A stretch of DNA of 64,000 nt from Rotaria sp. Silwood1 (lineage: Eukaryota > Rotifera > Eurotatoria > Philodinida > Philodinidae). Numbering within the stretch: the first letter of the stretch is position 1; every line of letters begins with the position of its first letter. The notes under the pieces are model-generated. The model made no database searches. It was not told the origin of the DNA and saw nothing but the letters and a program-made list of their open reading frames with translations. Positions 34,931-46,369 of this stretch are shown here, piece by piece. The stretch spans positions 94,162-158,161 of the forward strand of contig CAJNOP010000039.1 of NCBI GenBank assembly GCA_905250075.1. Direction: 5' to 3'. Both the position numbers and the translations under genes were made by a program.

Positions 34931-35053
34931 ATTCTTCTGGTTCATTCTCGTTTCGTCGAAAAATCACCCTCACCCGCATTGCTTTGATGTACTTTGAAGT
35001 AAATGAGTTTAATGTGTTACTTTTCGACGAAACGAGAATTCACCATTCTTCTG
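34931..35053. mobile_element. 105-bp MITE with 9-bp target duplication (MULE-like)
   Basis: A perfect 19-bp inverted repeat, ATTCTCGTTTCGTCGAAAA, lies at 34944-34962 and 35021-35039. The direct 9-mer ATTCTTCTG flanks the unit at 34931-34939 and 35045-35053, which puts the element at 34940-35044. Nine-base duplications with long inverted ends are typical of Mutator-like elements. The outer 4-5 bases of the ends are less well matched. Confidence 0.65.
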
Positions 35054-35999
35054 ACGCTTTTCTCTTTCATTTGTGTTTCTTTTGAAGTATCTTTCTTTCT
35101 TTCTAGCTCATTCATATATACAACCATTTGAAAAATCAAAGAGAAACTCAATACTGATTTGTTAGATCAATTATACGTCAGTACTCTCGTGTGGCGCACG
35201 ACTCTAGCACATGCCATAACATTGTATATTTGTTTGAATAGTAAATAAACACTTTATAAAGAATATTATGTTTCGAATCATTGTTATAAAATTTGGAATG
35301 GATGTGCGTTAATTTAGTATAAAATTAGTTTCTATATGTCGTATAGCTCAAGAAAACAAAATCTTAAAAAAATGGCATTTATAGATGCTATTGAGAAAGA
35401 AAAGATTAATACGACACCATGAATCACAACGTCTGTCAGAATTATAATGAAAGGATTGTTAGAAAAAAGATCTTTCCCACGTCGTTAATCAGAATACTTT
35501 GATGTATGATAATGCACAGTTTATTATCAATACATTTTTTTTGTTCTTCTTTGCTCTAACATCCTTGCTCTATGTTTTCTCTATATGACGAACAAACAAT
35601 TGAATCACTCGATAAGTAGAAAAAAAAAATGCAACAAGGTAATCAATCTATTTTATCCATGTTTGATATGGATCAGCTGTTTTGCATACAAAAGGAAAGA
35701 AACAACATGTAGATGAATCAAGTGACAATGTGCATACCTATTGATGAATAGGCTTGCAATGTGAAGAAAAGAAAGTTGATTGAGAGATATAGTATCATCA
35801 AAATTATAGACGAAATAGCGAATTAATTCGACGTATAGTTAAGAAAAATTTACTCTGCATTTAGAACGACGCTCAAACAATTTAGATATTGTTCCATAGT
35901 GAAGCAAAAAATAAACTAGAACTAACCTTAACAACACCAAATTTGTAAAAAAAGAAAAGAATTTTCTTCAGTCTTATTATTGTTGTTATTATTCTAAAC
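35054..35999. other. Intergenic region before the GT61 pseudogene
   Basis: AT-rich sequence with no recognised gene or repeat beyond homopolymer tracts. Confidence 0.5.
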
Positions 36000-37708
36000 T
36001 TGTCTTCTATCATGCAATCAAGTACTAAGTTAACAAATAAGGTCCACCTAATGATCGGTCGAAAAACAATACTGTTCATTCTGTGCATATTCGTTACTTC
36101 TTTATTGATCGCCTATTGCTACTACACAGTAGATTTGACATCAATTTCACTGATTACAAGCAATATTCGGAAAGAACAATTGTGTTTGAACAATAGCACA
36201 GAAGATGGATGAATATCTTCATCTCTTTACAAAGAAATGCATTCGTATTTGCAATCAGTTAGATCAATACGAGCAAATCTTTCCAAAATAGTTCATGTAA
36301 CCAATGGAAAATATACTATAGAACCATTCAATAAAAACTATATTCAATGGACTAAAAATAAGAATTTCAAAGATTATCCATATTCATCTTGGAAATGTTC
36401 GAATACATCGTCTAAAGAGCCTGAGAGTCATGAATATTGTTTTCTAACTAATATTTATTTCATTTCATCCAACAATACATACTATTATTATCGTCATCCA
36501 TCAGAAGCTTAAGCGATGACTCGAAACCGATTCATATCTTCACATGGTGAAATTCAAATCCATATTCTTCATGATAAAACAACTTGGTGTTTCAGCCATT
36601 TGAACACAACCTATTCATATGGGTGGTGCTTCTGAATCAAATTATGCTCATGGATTTCTTGAAAGAGCTGGTTCTCTTTTTTTGGGACTCTCTCTATAAT
36701 ACAATCTTATCGAACATATATTGATCCAAATAAAATTCAACTTTATTATTCATCCAAAATGCATATAGATTATGGACGTATTGTATGACTAGCTATGGAA
36801 CGACTTTCAGATGGAACCTATCAACATAATGCTCGATGGACTAATGTATTTAATGCTATGTTTTTCATTTATCCGTTATTAACTTATGAATCATTTAATC
36901 AAGTAACAGTCATGTTCAAACATGTGGTTTTCACGGGAGGACCGTACAAACGATCGCATTGCTGGGGTATTCATCAGGAACCGAATAGATTAGTTGGTTA
37001 TTATTCATTTAATATAGAAGAGTATCGACGAGCTTATATTTAGCATTTTCAGAATGGATATTGAATAATTTTGAATTACATTCCAAATTTGAATTGACAC
37101 CCATTCAAAAGAAATTACAAGAGAGTCATAAATCAGAGCAAGTACCTTTCTATTATGAACAATGTCAAAATCAATCGTTTAGTATATCATCAATAGAAAC
37201 AATCTTTAGTGGAGAATATATTGCTGTTATGAATCGAGCTGGTATCGGTCGTCGAGAATTAACCAATGCTGATGAATTAGTCGAAGCACTATTGAAAGCA
37301 TTTCCTGATCATAAAAATCCTTATTTACGTGTTTGGCCAAAACAATTCAATTTTAACGATGATCTTTATGAAACAGCATGTATGGCTCGATCGATTCGTA
37401 TTCTTATTGGAGTTCTGGAGCTGGTACAGCGAATGCTCTTGTCATGTGACTAGGGGCGATTCTTTATGAAATCAATCCACCTGGTTGTCGTCTATTGTCA
37501 TTCAATTTTTGACGTTGGGTCGAAGTATTCAATCTGCAACATGCACTATGGAGTCCTGGAGATATAGGTGATAATTGTATACATGAAGGAAATACTAGGG
37601 TGAATGTGGATGATGTTGTCAGTGATGTGATCAATTTAGTTCAAAATGAAAATCGATATCGAAGTGGTTATCTATCACGAGCACTCGATCTTATTCGGAA
37701 AGAATAAG
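36000..37708 (+). pseudogene. Broken GT61-type glycosyltransferase (EOGT/xylosyltransferase-like) gene
   Basis: The sequence reads as one intronless type II membrane glycosyltransferase interrupted repeatedly. An N-terminal signal-anchor (TILFILCIFVTSLLIAYCYY) follows ATG 36000/36012. In-frame stops occur at 36210-36212, 36510-36512, 36786-36788 and 37041-37043, with frame changes near 36615 and 37417. GT61 marks include NYAHGFLERAGSLFL (the N-x-x-H region), FKHVVFTGGP, and NRAGIGRRELTNADELVEAL. A shifted GSGAGTANALVM then precedes GAILYEINPPGC. The last part reads VNVDDVVSDVINLVQ and stops at 37706-37708. GT61 enzymes transfer GlcNAc or xylose to proteins or glycans in the secretory pathway. 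This copy cannot make a full protein. The lack of introns leaves retrocopy or an intronless family gene both possible. Confidence 0.75.
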
Positions 37709-38321
37709 AATAATCCAGGTGGTTAACTTCAAAGGGTGGATGGAAGATGAATGCAAGAAGAAAACAGCAGTTCTTTGTACTTAGGAAAGTAACAATAGAG
37801 TATTCATGAGTATTTTTTTGTTATTTGCTAGTATAAATAAATCTTTTTTTTTTAAACATTTTACTATTTCTTCTAATGGAGTTTCATAACTATGATCTAG
37901 AGTCTTCGTTCCAGTTCTTTTCTGAAGACAAAAGTAAAGTTTTTCTTCCAAGCACACAAAATAGTTTGAAGTCCATATAAAAACATCGAAAAATAGCTGT
38001 TTTTCTATGATGAACGTTATATAATATATTATAAAGTAGTCGAATATGATGATAAACGACATCATTTACAATGATTGCGTGGTTTTGAAGGGTAACAGAT
38101 ACCATTCAACTACTGTTTTCACTGTATTTTTACTCTAAATTAACAAAGATATTTAATAATCATCTCTAGACACTCTGATGAATTATTGTAGATAAATCTT
38201 GATTAGCCTATTAATGATGACAAAATTGAACAAATATCAATATTTGTATGAAACGCATTCATGAAATTGAAACGTATTATACTCTTTTTTTCTTTAACTT
38301 TTTGTTCTTGTTGATGTGAAA
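37709..38321. other. Intergenic region
   Basis: No gene is supported; minus-strand frames at 37781-38105 are low-complexity and lack domains. Confidence 0.5.
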
Positions 38322-39053
38322 CAGAGGTCAAAACAAGTTATTGGATCTGCCTGCCTGCCTGCCCGTCGTATTTTTCCTAAAGTGTCAATAAAGACTTCAA
38401 TTTTTGAGTAGAAAATGCAGATATCAAAATATAATATGGAGAATCTTTGCTCTGGAAGATAAGAAATGCTTTTTGTATCAGTTTGATTGAGCACAATCAG
38501 GACTATTAACAAATTATAATTACATTGTGCATTGTCCATTTATTTATTTATTTTATTTATCCGTTTCGGTGGGTAACTGATCGCACTTATTAATTGGTTG
38601 TTATTAAGGTTTTACATAAAGCGTTTACGAAGTATTATGTTCCTGATTCATATCTATATTGTCGTAATGCTGTTGGACATAATAAGTCCTCTTCAAATAA
38701 TTCATCAAATTAAGTAAAAAGATTTTTACTCAAAACCAGTTTTTTTTTCTAAATGTTAAAAGCTTCCTTTTTGTCTTTATTCAACAGTTACATACCTCAT
38801 TAAATCAATAAATCTTTCACTTAATCATAATATTTGGATATCAGCAACTTCCTTATTTTCTTATAGAGACAGTTTTCTACTTCCACTCGATTATTATCCT
38901 AATATTAGTATGCAAAAAAAGTACATAGGCCTAAACAGACAGCCAGGCAGGTCAGACCGACAATAATCAAAGACAGGCACAGTAGGCTGAAGAGGTTCAT
39001 AGTCTGCCATTGGCAGGCCAGGTCTATGAAAAGTAAACCTGTGAAGACCTCTG
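38322..39053. mobile_element. Non-autonomous relative of the 24.6-kb hAT element, 732 bp
   Basis: The left end CAGAGGTCAAAACAAGTTA and inverted right end CAGAGGTCTTCACAGGTTTAC resemble CAGAGGTCCAAACAGGCC of the 24577-26405 element. GC-rich subterminal words are also shared. On the right these appear inverted (for example the 'taggcctgtgtatttttt' block, seen here as AAAAAAAGTACATAGGCCTA at 38915-38934). No matching 8-bp duplication is visible (ATGTGAAA versus TTACACAG), so the copy may be rearranged. No ORF of interest. Confidence 0.65.
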
Positions 39054-40571
39054 TTACACAGCTCAAAATCTAGCATAGAATAGATCTAGACGGGTATAGT
39101 TGTATACATTAGTGAGTATATTCACTCCAACACGCCACATCCAGAGAATAGTTTTTATAAGACTTATCAAATACCTAGTTCAGTTGAAAATGAAAATTCA
39201 TACTAGGATAAAAAAGATTTCAAACTGACCTTTATATGATGGTTTTACAGTTATTTTCAAAAATGATAAATTTATGTATTGCGCAGATATGTGAACAATT
39301 TATACATCTATTATAGACGAATTTATGTGAAATAAAATTTCAATGAATATAAAATGAAACTATAAAAACTTTAGATAAATCGTTGGAATGGTTAAAGACA
39401 CATTCATATTTCTTTTTCGACGGAACTTTTGAAACACTCTGTAATATTCTTAGTTACAGGCAGTATCATAATGGTCAATATTAAGTGAATGAATATCATA
39501 ATTCTGTCTTACGATAATCATCTCTACTGATTCCATGAACAGAATACTTTGTCAGCTCGACAAACTTATATATTACTTTTTTCAAATGTCTAGTACGCCT
39601 ATTTGTATATGTCATGAGAATCTTTTGATTATCAATGTTGTATCCATTCATTGTCGTCTACATTTGTGAGATGTAGGTAAACATGCAGAAGAAATAATCT
39701 AGAAAACCTAAATACACTTGTTTAAAACAAACTGTTGAGATTTCTCAAAGCAACCATATTTATGAAATGATTTTGTTGGCGAAATATATCACAAAAATTT
39801 TAATGCAAGCTTATTCTTCTAAAACTTGATAGATGACTCAATTTTTGTAGTGATATGAAGAGAGCAGACGATGCTAAAGAAAAAAACATCAATTGTAATT
39901 ATGTTTGAGTACAAAAAATGATGTTTTGTCATACTCGATCAAAAATATCAGATTGTACTTGTCAAACATAAAATATATGTTATTTACTCTGCTTGTAATG
40001 ATTTGTATGAAAAAAAAACAAAATTTTTTTCCCTCGATATCGTAAGATTGATGGAGAAAAGAGAGAGAAAAATTGAATACTATTCTCTTGTGAAAAAAAG
40101 TAATGATTATTGACTTGTTTCGTTTCATAAAGGTGAATGGTCGACAGTCGGTTTATTTCATGGCAAGGTTTGCTATCAATGCATGTCATATTCATTCTAC
40201 GTAAAGAATATAGAGCTAAAGCATACAATTTCTTCTTCATTTTAATAACAACAACATGTAAATTTAGTTATTTCAATGTTGTTTTTCGATCGAGAAAAGT
40301 TATGCATTGAGTGCAATTTATGACTAGAAATGAAGCTCTACAAATCAGTAATATGTAATTTTTTATTGCTTGTTGCAGTTTACTCAATTTCAATACCATT
40401 TAGTCACTTGTGAATTTCGTTTAAGACAAAATTAAAATGTCATTTGTATTTATGCATTAAAAAACTGATTATATTTTTCACTACTCTTTGGGCAATCGAC
40501 TTGACTGTCTACTGATTGAAGAAAAATATTATCCAAGATATTTTTATTTATTTATTTTAGATCATATATCA
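39054..40571. other. Upstream region of the glycoside-hydrolase-like gene
   Basis: AT-rich, no gene recognised. The region ends in TTTATTTATTTTAG (acceptor-like AG at 40559-40560), 11 nt before the chosen ATG. An open frame continues upstream to 40488 but has no ATG there (it opens with TTG). Confidence 0.5.
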
Positions 40572-42611
40572 ATGCATTGGTGTATCATTATTTCAATATT
40601 GATTTCAATACCAAATATTAATGCAGATGTTGCTATTGGTGCAGGTTTGGATGGTCTACGTGATTGGAGTCGTAGTCTACCATACGTTGATCTAGTAAAA
40701 CAATGTCGTGTATGGGGTAGTCCATCTCGTCCTTGGGATTCAAATGCCACATTTGATCCAATAACTGGATGGCCTACAAGTGATTTTGGAATGGTGTTAT
40801 CAACCAATGCTGTCGATATGGGTGGAACATATTTATTAACTGCTCAAGGTAATGCACAAGTCACTGTGTCCGGTGGTGCATCCGCAGGACGTATAGCAAA
40901 TAAAACGTACAATCCTTCAACAAATATTCTATCAGCTTCGGTAATCATACCACAAGGTGCATCCCAAATAATGCTTAGTTTCACAAATACAAGTGGTCCT
41001 GGTTTACAAAATGTAAGTGTATTACAGCCTGGTTACGATTTGGCATCAAAATCAAATATTACTAATTTAATGTTAGCACATTTATCACGTTTTAGTATTA
41101 TACGTTTTATGGATTGGACAAGCACAAATAATAATCCAGATGTTAATTGGAATGATACGACCCCATTATACTGGCCACAATATACAACACCTAAACACAA
41201 TCCATGGGATACAATCCCATTAATTGTAAATCAACTCAATTCAAATGTTGATATTTGGATTAACATACCTTGTGGCGCAACGGATGATTATGTATTAAAT
41301 GTAGCACAATTAATGTTAAATCAGTTAAAACCAACAATTAATATTTATGTTGAATATTCAAATGAAGTATGGAATTATATATTTACACAAGCTAAAGCAA
41401 ATCTTCAAGCTGCAAATGATTCTGTTTTGAATCGTGGTGATCCATTAAAATTAGCTTACGATAATAGTACTAATTCTGGTTATTGGGCATTTCGACGAAC
41501 AGCATCACAAATCAAACGTATATCTGACCTATTTAAAACTGTATTTGGTGAACAAAATGTCGGTCCATGGAAACGAATTCGACCAATTTTAGCTGGTCAA
41601 AGTGTAAATCCAATTGTAATTACACAAGGTTTAGATTATTTAAATAAAGTTTATGGTCCACCATCAACATTTCTTCATGGTATTGCTATTGCTCCTTATT
41701 TTGATTTATCACAATATAAAACATGGTCAAATTTAACAACAGATCAAGTTATTGAAGGACTTAATTCTAGCATACAAACATATTTACCTGAACAGGGCTG
41801 GAGTCAACAAGCACCAATTGGTGTACATGCTGCTTATTCTGCTTGGTATGGATTAGCTGTTCATGGTTATGAAGGAGGTCCAGATACAGCTTCAGGTTGT
41901 GGAAGTTGTTCATTATCAGCAAAAACCAATGCTACACGTGATAGTCGTATGACTGATTTATGTGTCTCATTTTTAAATGGTTGGTATCGATATGGATTTC
42001 AACCATTGAATTGGTTTGTTGCTGGGGCTATTCAAACAACATCATCAGGTTCATGGGGTTTATTAGAAGATATGAGACAAGAAATATTAATTGATACAAC
42101 AACAATGTTTAATTCATCATCACCTGTTGCTCAACTTCCACGACCATCACCAAAATTACTTGCTATCGATCAAGTTCGTCAAAGTTCAATACCGTTAACA
42201 TTTGGCATACCCATACCATCTTATAATGTAAATGCCACCAATTTTATGAATCATAAAGTACCATATGCAGATCCATATCTAAGAAATTTAGGTCCAAATT
42301 CAACATTTTATTATCCATTACAAATTCTTCAATCATCAATGCAAATTAATATAACTGTTTATGTTGCTGGTAATTCAGGTATATTAGAAGCATCGATTAA
42401 TAATGCAAATTTTATTCAAGTACAAACACCGTCAACAGGAAATATGACATTATTTCGACCAGCACCATCATTTCAATTTAATATAAATCCAACAGTTGTT
42501 CCATCAATAGTTACACTTCGTTTAAGAAATATTCGAAATGGTTATTCTATTCTTAGTTTTGATGTTGTATCAACAACAGTCACAACAGCTACATCAACAA
42601 ATTCAACATAA
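40572..42611 (+). CDS. Secreted glycoside-hydrolase-like protein (putative clan GH-A barrel), intronless, 679 aa
   Basis: The chosen ATG gives a classic signal peptide (MHWCIIISILISIPNINA, cleavage likely before DVAIG). The mature protein begins with a glycan-binding-like region and then a barrel-type domain. A likely acid/base motif, VEYSNEVWN (E265, preceded by N264), and a possible nucleophile motif, HGYEGGPD (E434), are spaced like the two catalytic Glu of clan GH-A enzymes. Trp and Tyr are frequent, as in sugar-binding clefts. A C-terminal beta-rich segment (about 560-660) looks like an accessory module. The family resembles bacterial proteins often annotated as cellulose-binding or hypothetical glycosidases; the substrate is unknown. 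The lack of introns in 2 kb and the bacterial flavour suggest horizontal transfer, which is common in bdelloids, but the codon use now matches local AT-rich genes. Confidence 0.8.
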   Translation: MHWCIIISILISIPNINADVAIGAGLDGLRDWSRSLPYVDLVKQCRVWGSPSRPWDSNATFDPITGWPTSDFGMVLSTNAVDMGGTYLLTAQGNAQVTVSGGASAGRIANKTYNPSTNILSASVIIPQGASQIMLSFTNTSGPGLQNVSVLQPGYDLASKSNITNLMLAHLSRFSIIRFMDWTSTNNNPDVNWNDTTPLYWPQYTTPKHNPWDTIPLIVNQLNSNVDIWINIPCGATDDYVLNVAQLMLNQLKPTINIYVEYSNEVWNYIFTQAKANLQAANDSVLNRGDPLKLAYDNSTNSGYWAFRRTASQIKRISDLFKTVFGEQNVGPWKRIRPILAGQSVNPIVITQGLDYLNKVYGPPSTFLHGIAIAPYFDLSQYKTWSNLTTDQVIEGLNSSIQTYLPEQGWSQQAPIGVHAAYSAWYGLAVHGYEGGPDTASGCGSCSLSAKTNATRDSRMTDLCVSFLNGWYRYGFQPLNWFVAGAIQTTSSGSWGLLEDMRQEILIDTTTMFNSSSPVAQLPRPSPKLLAIDQVRQSSIPLTFGIPIPSYNVNATNFMNHKVPYADPYLRNLGPNSTFYYPLQILQSSMQINITVYVAGNSGILEASINNANFIQVQTPSTGNMTLFRPAPSFQFNINPTVVPSIVTLRLRNIRNGYSILSFDVVSTTVTTATSTNST

Positions 42612-44186
42612 TTTCATTCATAAAACGCTGTTTTTTTCATCTATATTTTATGAATAATCATACTTGTGCGTTTTAAAACATAATCATTAGTTATCAAATA
42701 ATAAAACGGAGGCAATGCTTTGTTTTTTCTTTGAAATATCCTTTGCTAATCAATTACATTTTGATGATTCAAATATAAAAGTTTAAATAAAACGGTATTT
42801 TCAAAGAAAGCATACTACACTGTCACATGTAAAGAGTCTAACGCATGAATCAAAACTGGCTGTGAAGCTGATCGTAAAAGGCTTTTGCGTATGTTTGTAT
42901 CATTCAGGGATCCGTATGCTTTTGTTAATAAAAAGAAACTCTGAAGAACAACTCATCAAAATGATTTCATGATTTATTGAACCAAACAAGGAAAATAATA
43001 GCAGTATTAGGTGAACAAGAAATAAATGGAACATTAATGCTAGATAGACTAAGTGTAACATTGATATTGGATTAGTATCAAATGGCTATTCACCATTGTA
43101 TTTTTTCATTATTGTACCAAATATAGTAATACTTTCGAAAATTTCGCTTGCTTCCGGAAATTTATGAAGCGAAAATTGACAAAAACTACAAATTTTGTTT
43201 TTTTTACGAAAAGATTGTTTTTGTTTTTTTTAATACAAGTATTTAGTGTTTGTTTATTTCTTCTCGAGTAACGAGAGGTATCACATATCCAGGAAATGGG
43301 GTATGTTGGAGAAGTATAGGGAGATGTGGAAGATGCCAGTCTATCTATTAATACATGATTAAATCATGTGTGAAAGTCATTCAATCTATTTAAAGCCTAA
43401 GAATAAATTGGAAAAAAAGAAACTGTGTTAGCTCGCTTCGACAAGCTTAACTTTATTTATTTATTTCATATGTTAAATCTCTTCAAAAATGTCCTTAAAT
43501 CACTAGGTATATATATATCCATAGACAGAAGAAGAAGAACATGAGAGAAAGAAGGAGAAACAACAATAATAATAATAATACAGTAGAAAGAAGAAGCGCG
43601 AGAGAAAGAGAAAGAGAATCGAGGGTAGACTAAGTGTGAATCACCGTTAACAAACCGATATCGAAAAATTTTTTAAAGATGTGGATCGTCATTGACTTCC
43701 ATAAATTAGAAATAGAATAAAACAATAACTTGATTATACTATAGTTTTTATTTCAATTGTTATTTTTTTCTATCAATACATTTATATACAAAAAAAAATA
43801 AAAGAATTCACTTCACAAATAAATTAAAAGTCCTTTAACTTATATAAATAAAATTGTATATTTAAAACAAATAAAGAATCTTGAAACTCGATGTGCTAAA
43901 TTTAAACAAACGTGCCTTATAAATATTGTTTACGGCAGTAAATCCGACGATAATAAATCCAGTACACGGGTCTGAGGATAGAAAAAAACCACATCCACAT
44001 CCATACCAACACACACACCCACTTCAAGTGTACCGATCGGACAAATTTATAACGAAGAAGCAGCACGAATCGATCTATCAACATTATCAATTGCTACTTT
44101 ACTATCTCAGAGAGAAATTAGTTAGTAAAAACTTGATTTTCTTTTACCTAAAGGTTTTTTTTTAAGGTAGTACCTTAAATAAAGCA
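42612..44186. other. Intergenic region with simple repeats
   Basis: The region starts with the probable 3' untranslated region of the preceding gene. It includes purine-rich GAAGAAGAA/GAGAAAGA tracts with an AAT run (43524-43620), a short inverted AATTTCGCTT/AAGCGAAAATT pair (43140-43177) and a CA-rich telomere-like tract (43988-44022). No intact gene. Confidence 0.5.
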
Positions 44187-45280
44187 CATCGTCTACAAAC
44201 ATCTATTATTCCTGACTCTCAATTATTCGATATCCCAGAATCTTATACAAAATGTTTGAAAAATCTCCCTTTCCTATGCATTGATCAGATAATAAAGAGG
44301 AAACGACGAATGTTAGTGTTCACTTCAAATGAACAGTTAAAGTTATTGTTCAATAGTTCGGTTATTTTAATGAATGGTACTTTTTCATCATCACCTTCGA
44401 TGTTCAGTCAAATCTATTGCATACATGCAATAAAATATGAACAATGTAAATATAAATTTATTTTCTCAACAAACTTCTTAATACTCCTATAATTGATAGC
44501 GTTCGTTTGTGTTTTTGCTCTCTTACCTTATCAAAAAAAGAATCTACGTAGAAATTTTTATTTCATGAATTACACAATAAAGCTGCTCAATTATATATAG
44601 TTTTTAATCCGTGTACTATTATGTTGGATTTCGAATAAACTTTAGCGAAGGTTGTTAAAAGTGAAGTACGTATTATTTTATTTCAATTTGAACAAACGCT
44701 GTTGTGTTGTCGTTCTTCTAGTTTTCTAATTGTCGTCACGTGGGATGCTTTTGCCATTACACACAGGCAATCTATCGCAATATTCAACATCTCGGTCTAT
44801 CATGCGAATATGCTGCTGATGGTGAAATTCGAACTATTTGTCAAAAACTGATGACTCTTGCGTTAATACCTGTATCACTGATACTACAAGCATTTGATGA
44901 TCTTTATGATTCAGTTCTTGATTCATCACGGACAAAATTTGACTTACTTAAACCTTTGTTCGATTATTTTGAGAATCAATGGATCAAAATAGTTGATATT
45001 AAAAGATAGAATGTTTATGGAATAAAGATGAGAACGAATAATAATACCGAAGGTTTATAACCCTAAGAATTACTAATATATTTCTATTATTTTTATGTTC
45101 GTAGGATATCATAATCGTCTTAGCTTACGAATATCCAAGTATTATCGAAATACTTGGACTTTTATTAAATGTATTCAAGGTGAAGAAAATAGCTTTAATC
45201 ATTTGTTAATTCAAATGAAAGGTCGTCTTACAGCTCGACAAAAAACAAAAAAAAACAGAAGTTATTCAACAAAGAATTGA
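44187..45280 (+). pseudogene. Decayed MULE-transposase-type (FLYWCH/MULE) gene
   Basis: The series of segments matches the MULE transposase domain as found in many metazoan FLYWCH-like genes. In order: DSQLFDIPESYTKCLKNLPF, then RRMLVFTSNEQLKLLFNSS, then VILMNGTFSSSPSMFSQIY (catalytic region), a shifted piece with FVCVFALLP, then IMLDFE followed by an in-frame TAA (44637-44639), and SNCRHVGCFCHYTQAIYRN. Next come an in-frame TAG (45007-45009) where Trp is expected before NVYG, and RTNNNTEG followed by YHNRLSLRIS. Introns 44666-44721 and 45053-45104 have proper GT-AG ends and are still in phase, so this was a spliced gene. A frame change lies around 44480-44560. Transposase or domesticated host gene cannot be decided. 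Confidence 0.72.
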
Positions 45281-45494
45281 TACATTGTATATTCGTTATG
45301 ATAATGGTGATATTACTCGTAATGAAACTTTTAGAAGGATAACCTCTGTTGTCGCTAAAAACATCAAATTAAAAAGAAAAGGAACAATCATTATCCTTTC
45401 TGAAGTCACATTCATCCTAAATCTTCGTTATTATTGATATTTATTTCTCATTTACTAGATAAAATTTGTAATAACTTCATAAACAGTATTTTTT

Positions 45495-45620
45495 TAAAGA
45501 GATTAAACGTTCGATACTTTTCTCTTTCAATATTTTCTGTTCGACATTTTTTCTTTCGATATTTTATTTTAGATAATTTTCTTTAACATTTATCCTTTCG
45601 ATATTTTTCTTTTCTTCCTT
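45495..45620. repeat. Degenerate TTTCGATATTTT minisatellite
   Basis: About six diverged copies of a 17-22-bp unit containing 'ttcgatatttt' or 'ttcgacatttt' lie in tandem in this T-rich stretch. Confidence 0.6.
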
Positions 45621-45685
45621 TTTCGATCCTTTTGTCCAAAATAAATAAATATAAGCAAGATTCAAAATATTCAGTAAATTAAAGC

Positions 45686-46020
45686 TAAAATTTCCGACCA
45701 AAAAAAACAAGGTATAATCTAACGATTATCCTCATTATTCTTTCGTGCACATTGTGATGCACATTTTTTTTCCTGTATGACTATCATATAGCTGCACGAA
45801 GGACGGACGAGAGAACAAGACAAAGAAGGATAAAATTTACAACCAAAAAAAAAATGTCGATATGATTTAATAATATCCTTATCATTATTTTGCTTGTTAT
45901 GATGCACATTTTTTTCTGTATTACTATCGTACAGCTGCACCAAGGATAAGAGAATAAGAAACAGAATGGCAAAATTTCCAACCAAACAAAATAAATTGTG
46001 TATTAAAAGCATTCTTATCA
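45686..46020. repeat. Tandem duplication, units of about 135-150 bp
   Basis: Two full units and a partial third start with 'aaaatttccgaccaaa', 'aaaatttacaaccaaa' (45833) and 'aaaatttccaaccaaa' (45969). Each has 'gatgcacatttttttt..ctgtat' and 'agctgcac-aagga'. The minus-strand open frame through it is a by-product of the repeat. Confidence 0.75.
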
Positions 46021-46369
46021 TTTTCGCGATACGGTTGGATGCGCCAAGCAAAGCGCATTTTTCAACGTATATATGAGCAGCATTATGCTTTTGTTTGAAG
46101 CAGAGAACACCTTCAATATATTACAGTGCTTTGTTCGTTCTGGACAGACAATATTAGCTACGAATCAAACGCACCAATGTATGCATTTGCCAAAGTAGTG
46201 TCTCTTTTGATGATCTTTTTTATAATAAGTATAGAGGAAATTTATTTATCCTCAACCGATGCTAATAACAATGTATAGTGTTATTCTTCCACGCTAACAG
46301 TTGCATGCGTTTTCGTTTTCTTCGAATTCAGAGGAAATAAGCTCTCAGATTCAAATAAGAATTGGGAAC

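Noticed and set aside
38314..39061. Target-site duplication for the 38.3-kb hAT relative
   Set aside because: The flanking octamers ATGTGAAA and TTACACAG do not match, so no duplication is claimed.
40488..40571. N-terminal extension of the glycosidase-like gene to 40488
   Set aside because: That frame opens with TTG, spans an acceptor-like AG, and would bury a good signal peptide; ATG 40572 is preferred.
43926..44165. 79-residue frame before the MULE-type pseudogene
   Set aside because: It includes a CA-rich telomere-like tract (His-Pro repeats) and has no similarity to the transposase N-terminus that I can see.
45719..46051. 110-residue minus-strand frame with an internal repeat
   Set aside because: The protein repeat just mirrors a tandem DNA duplication; no conserved motif.
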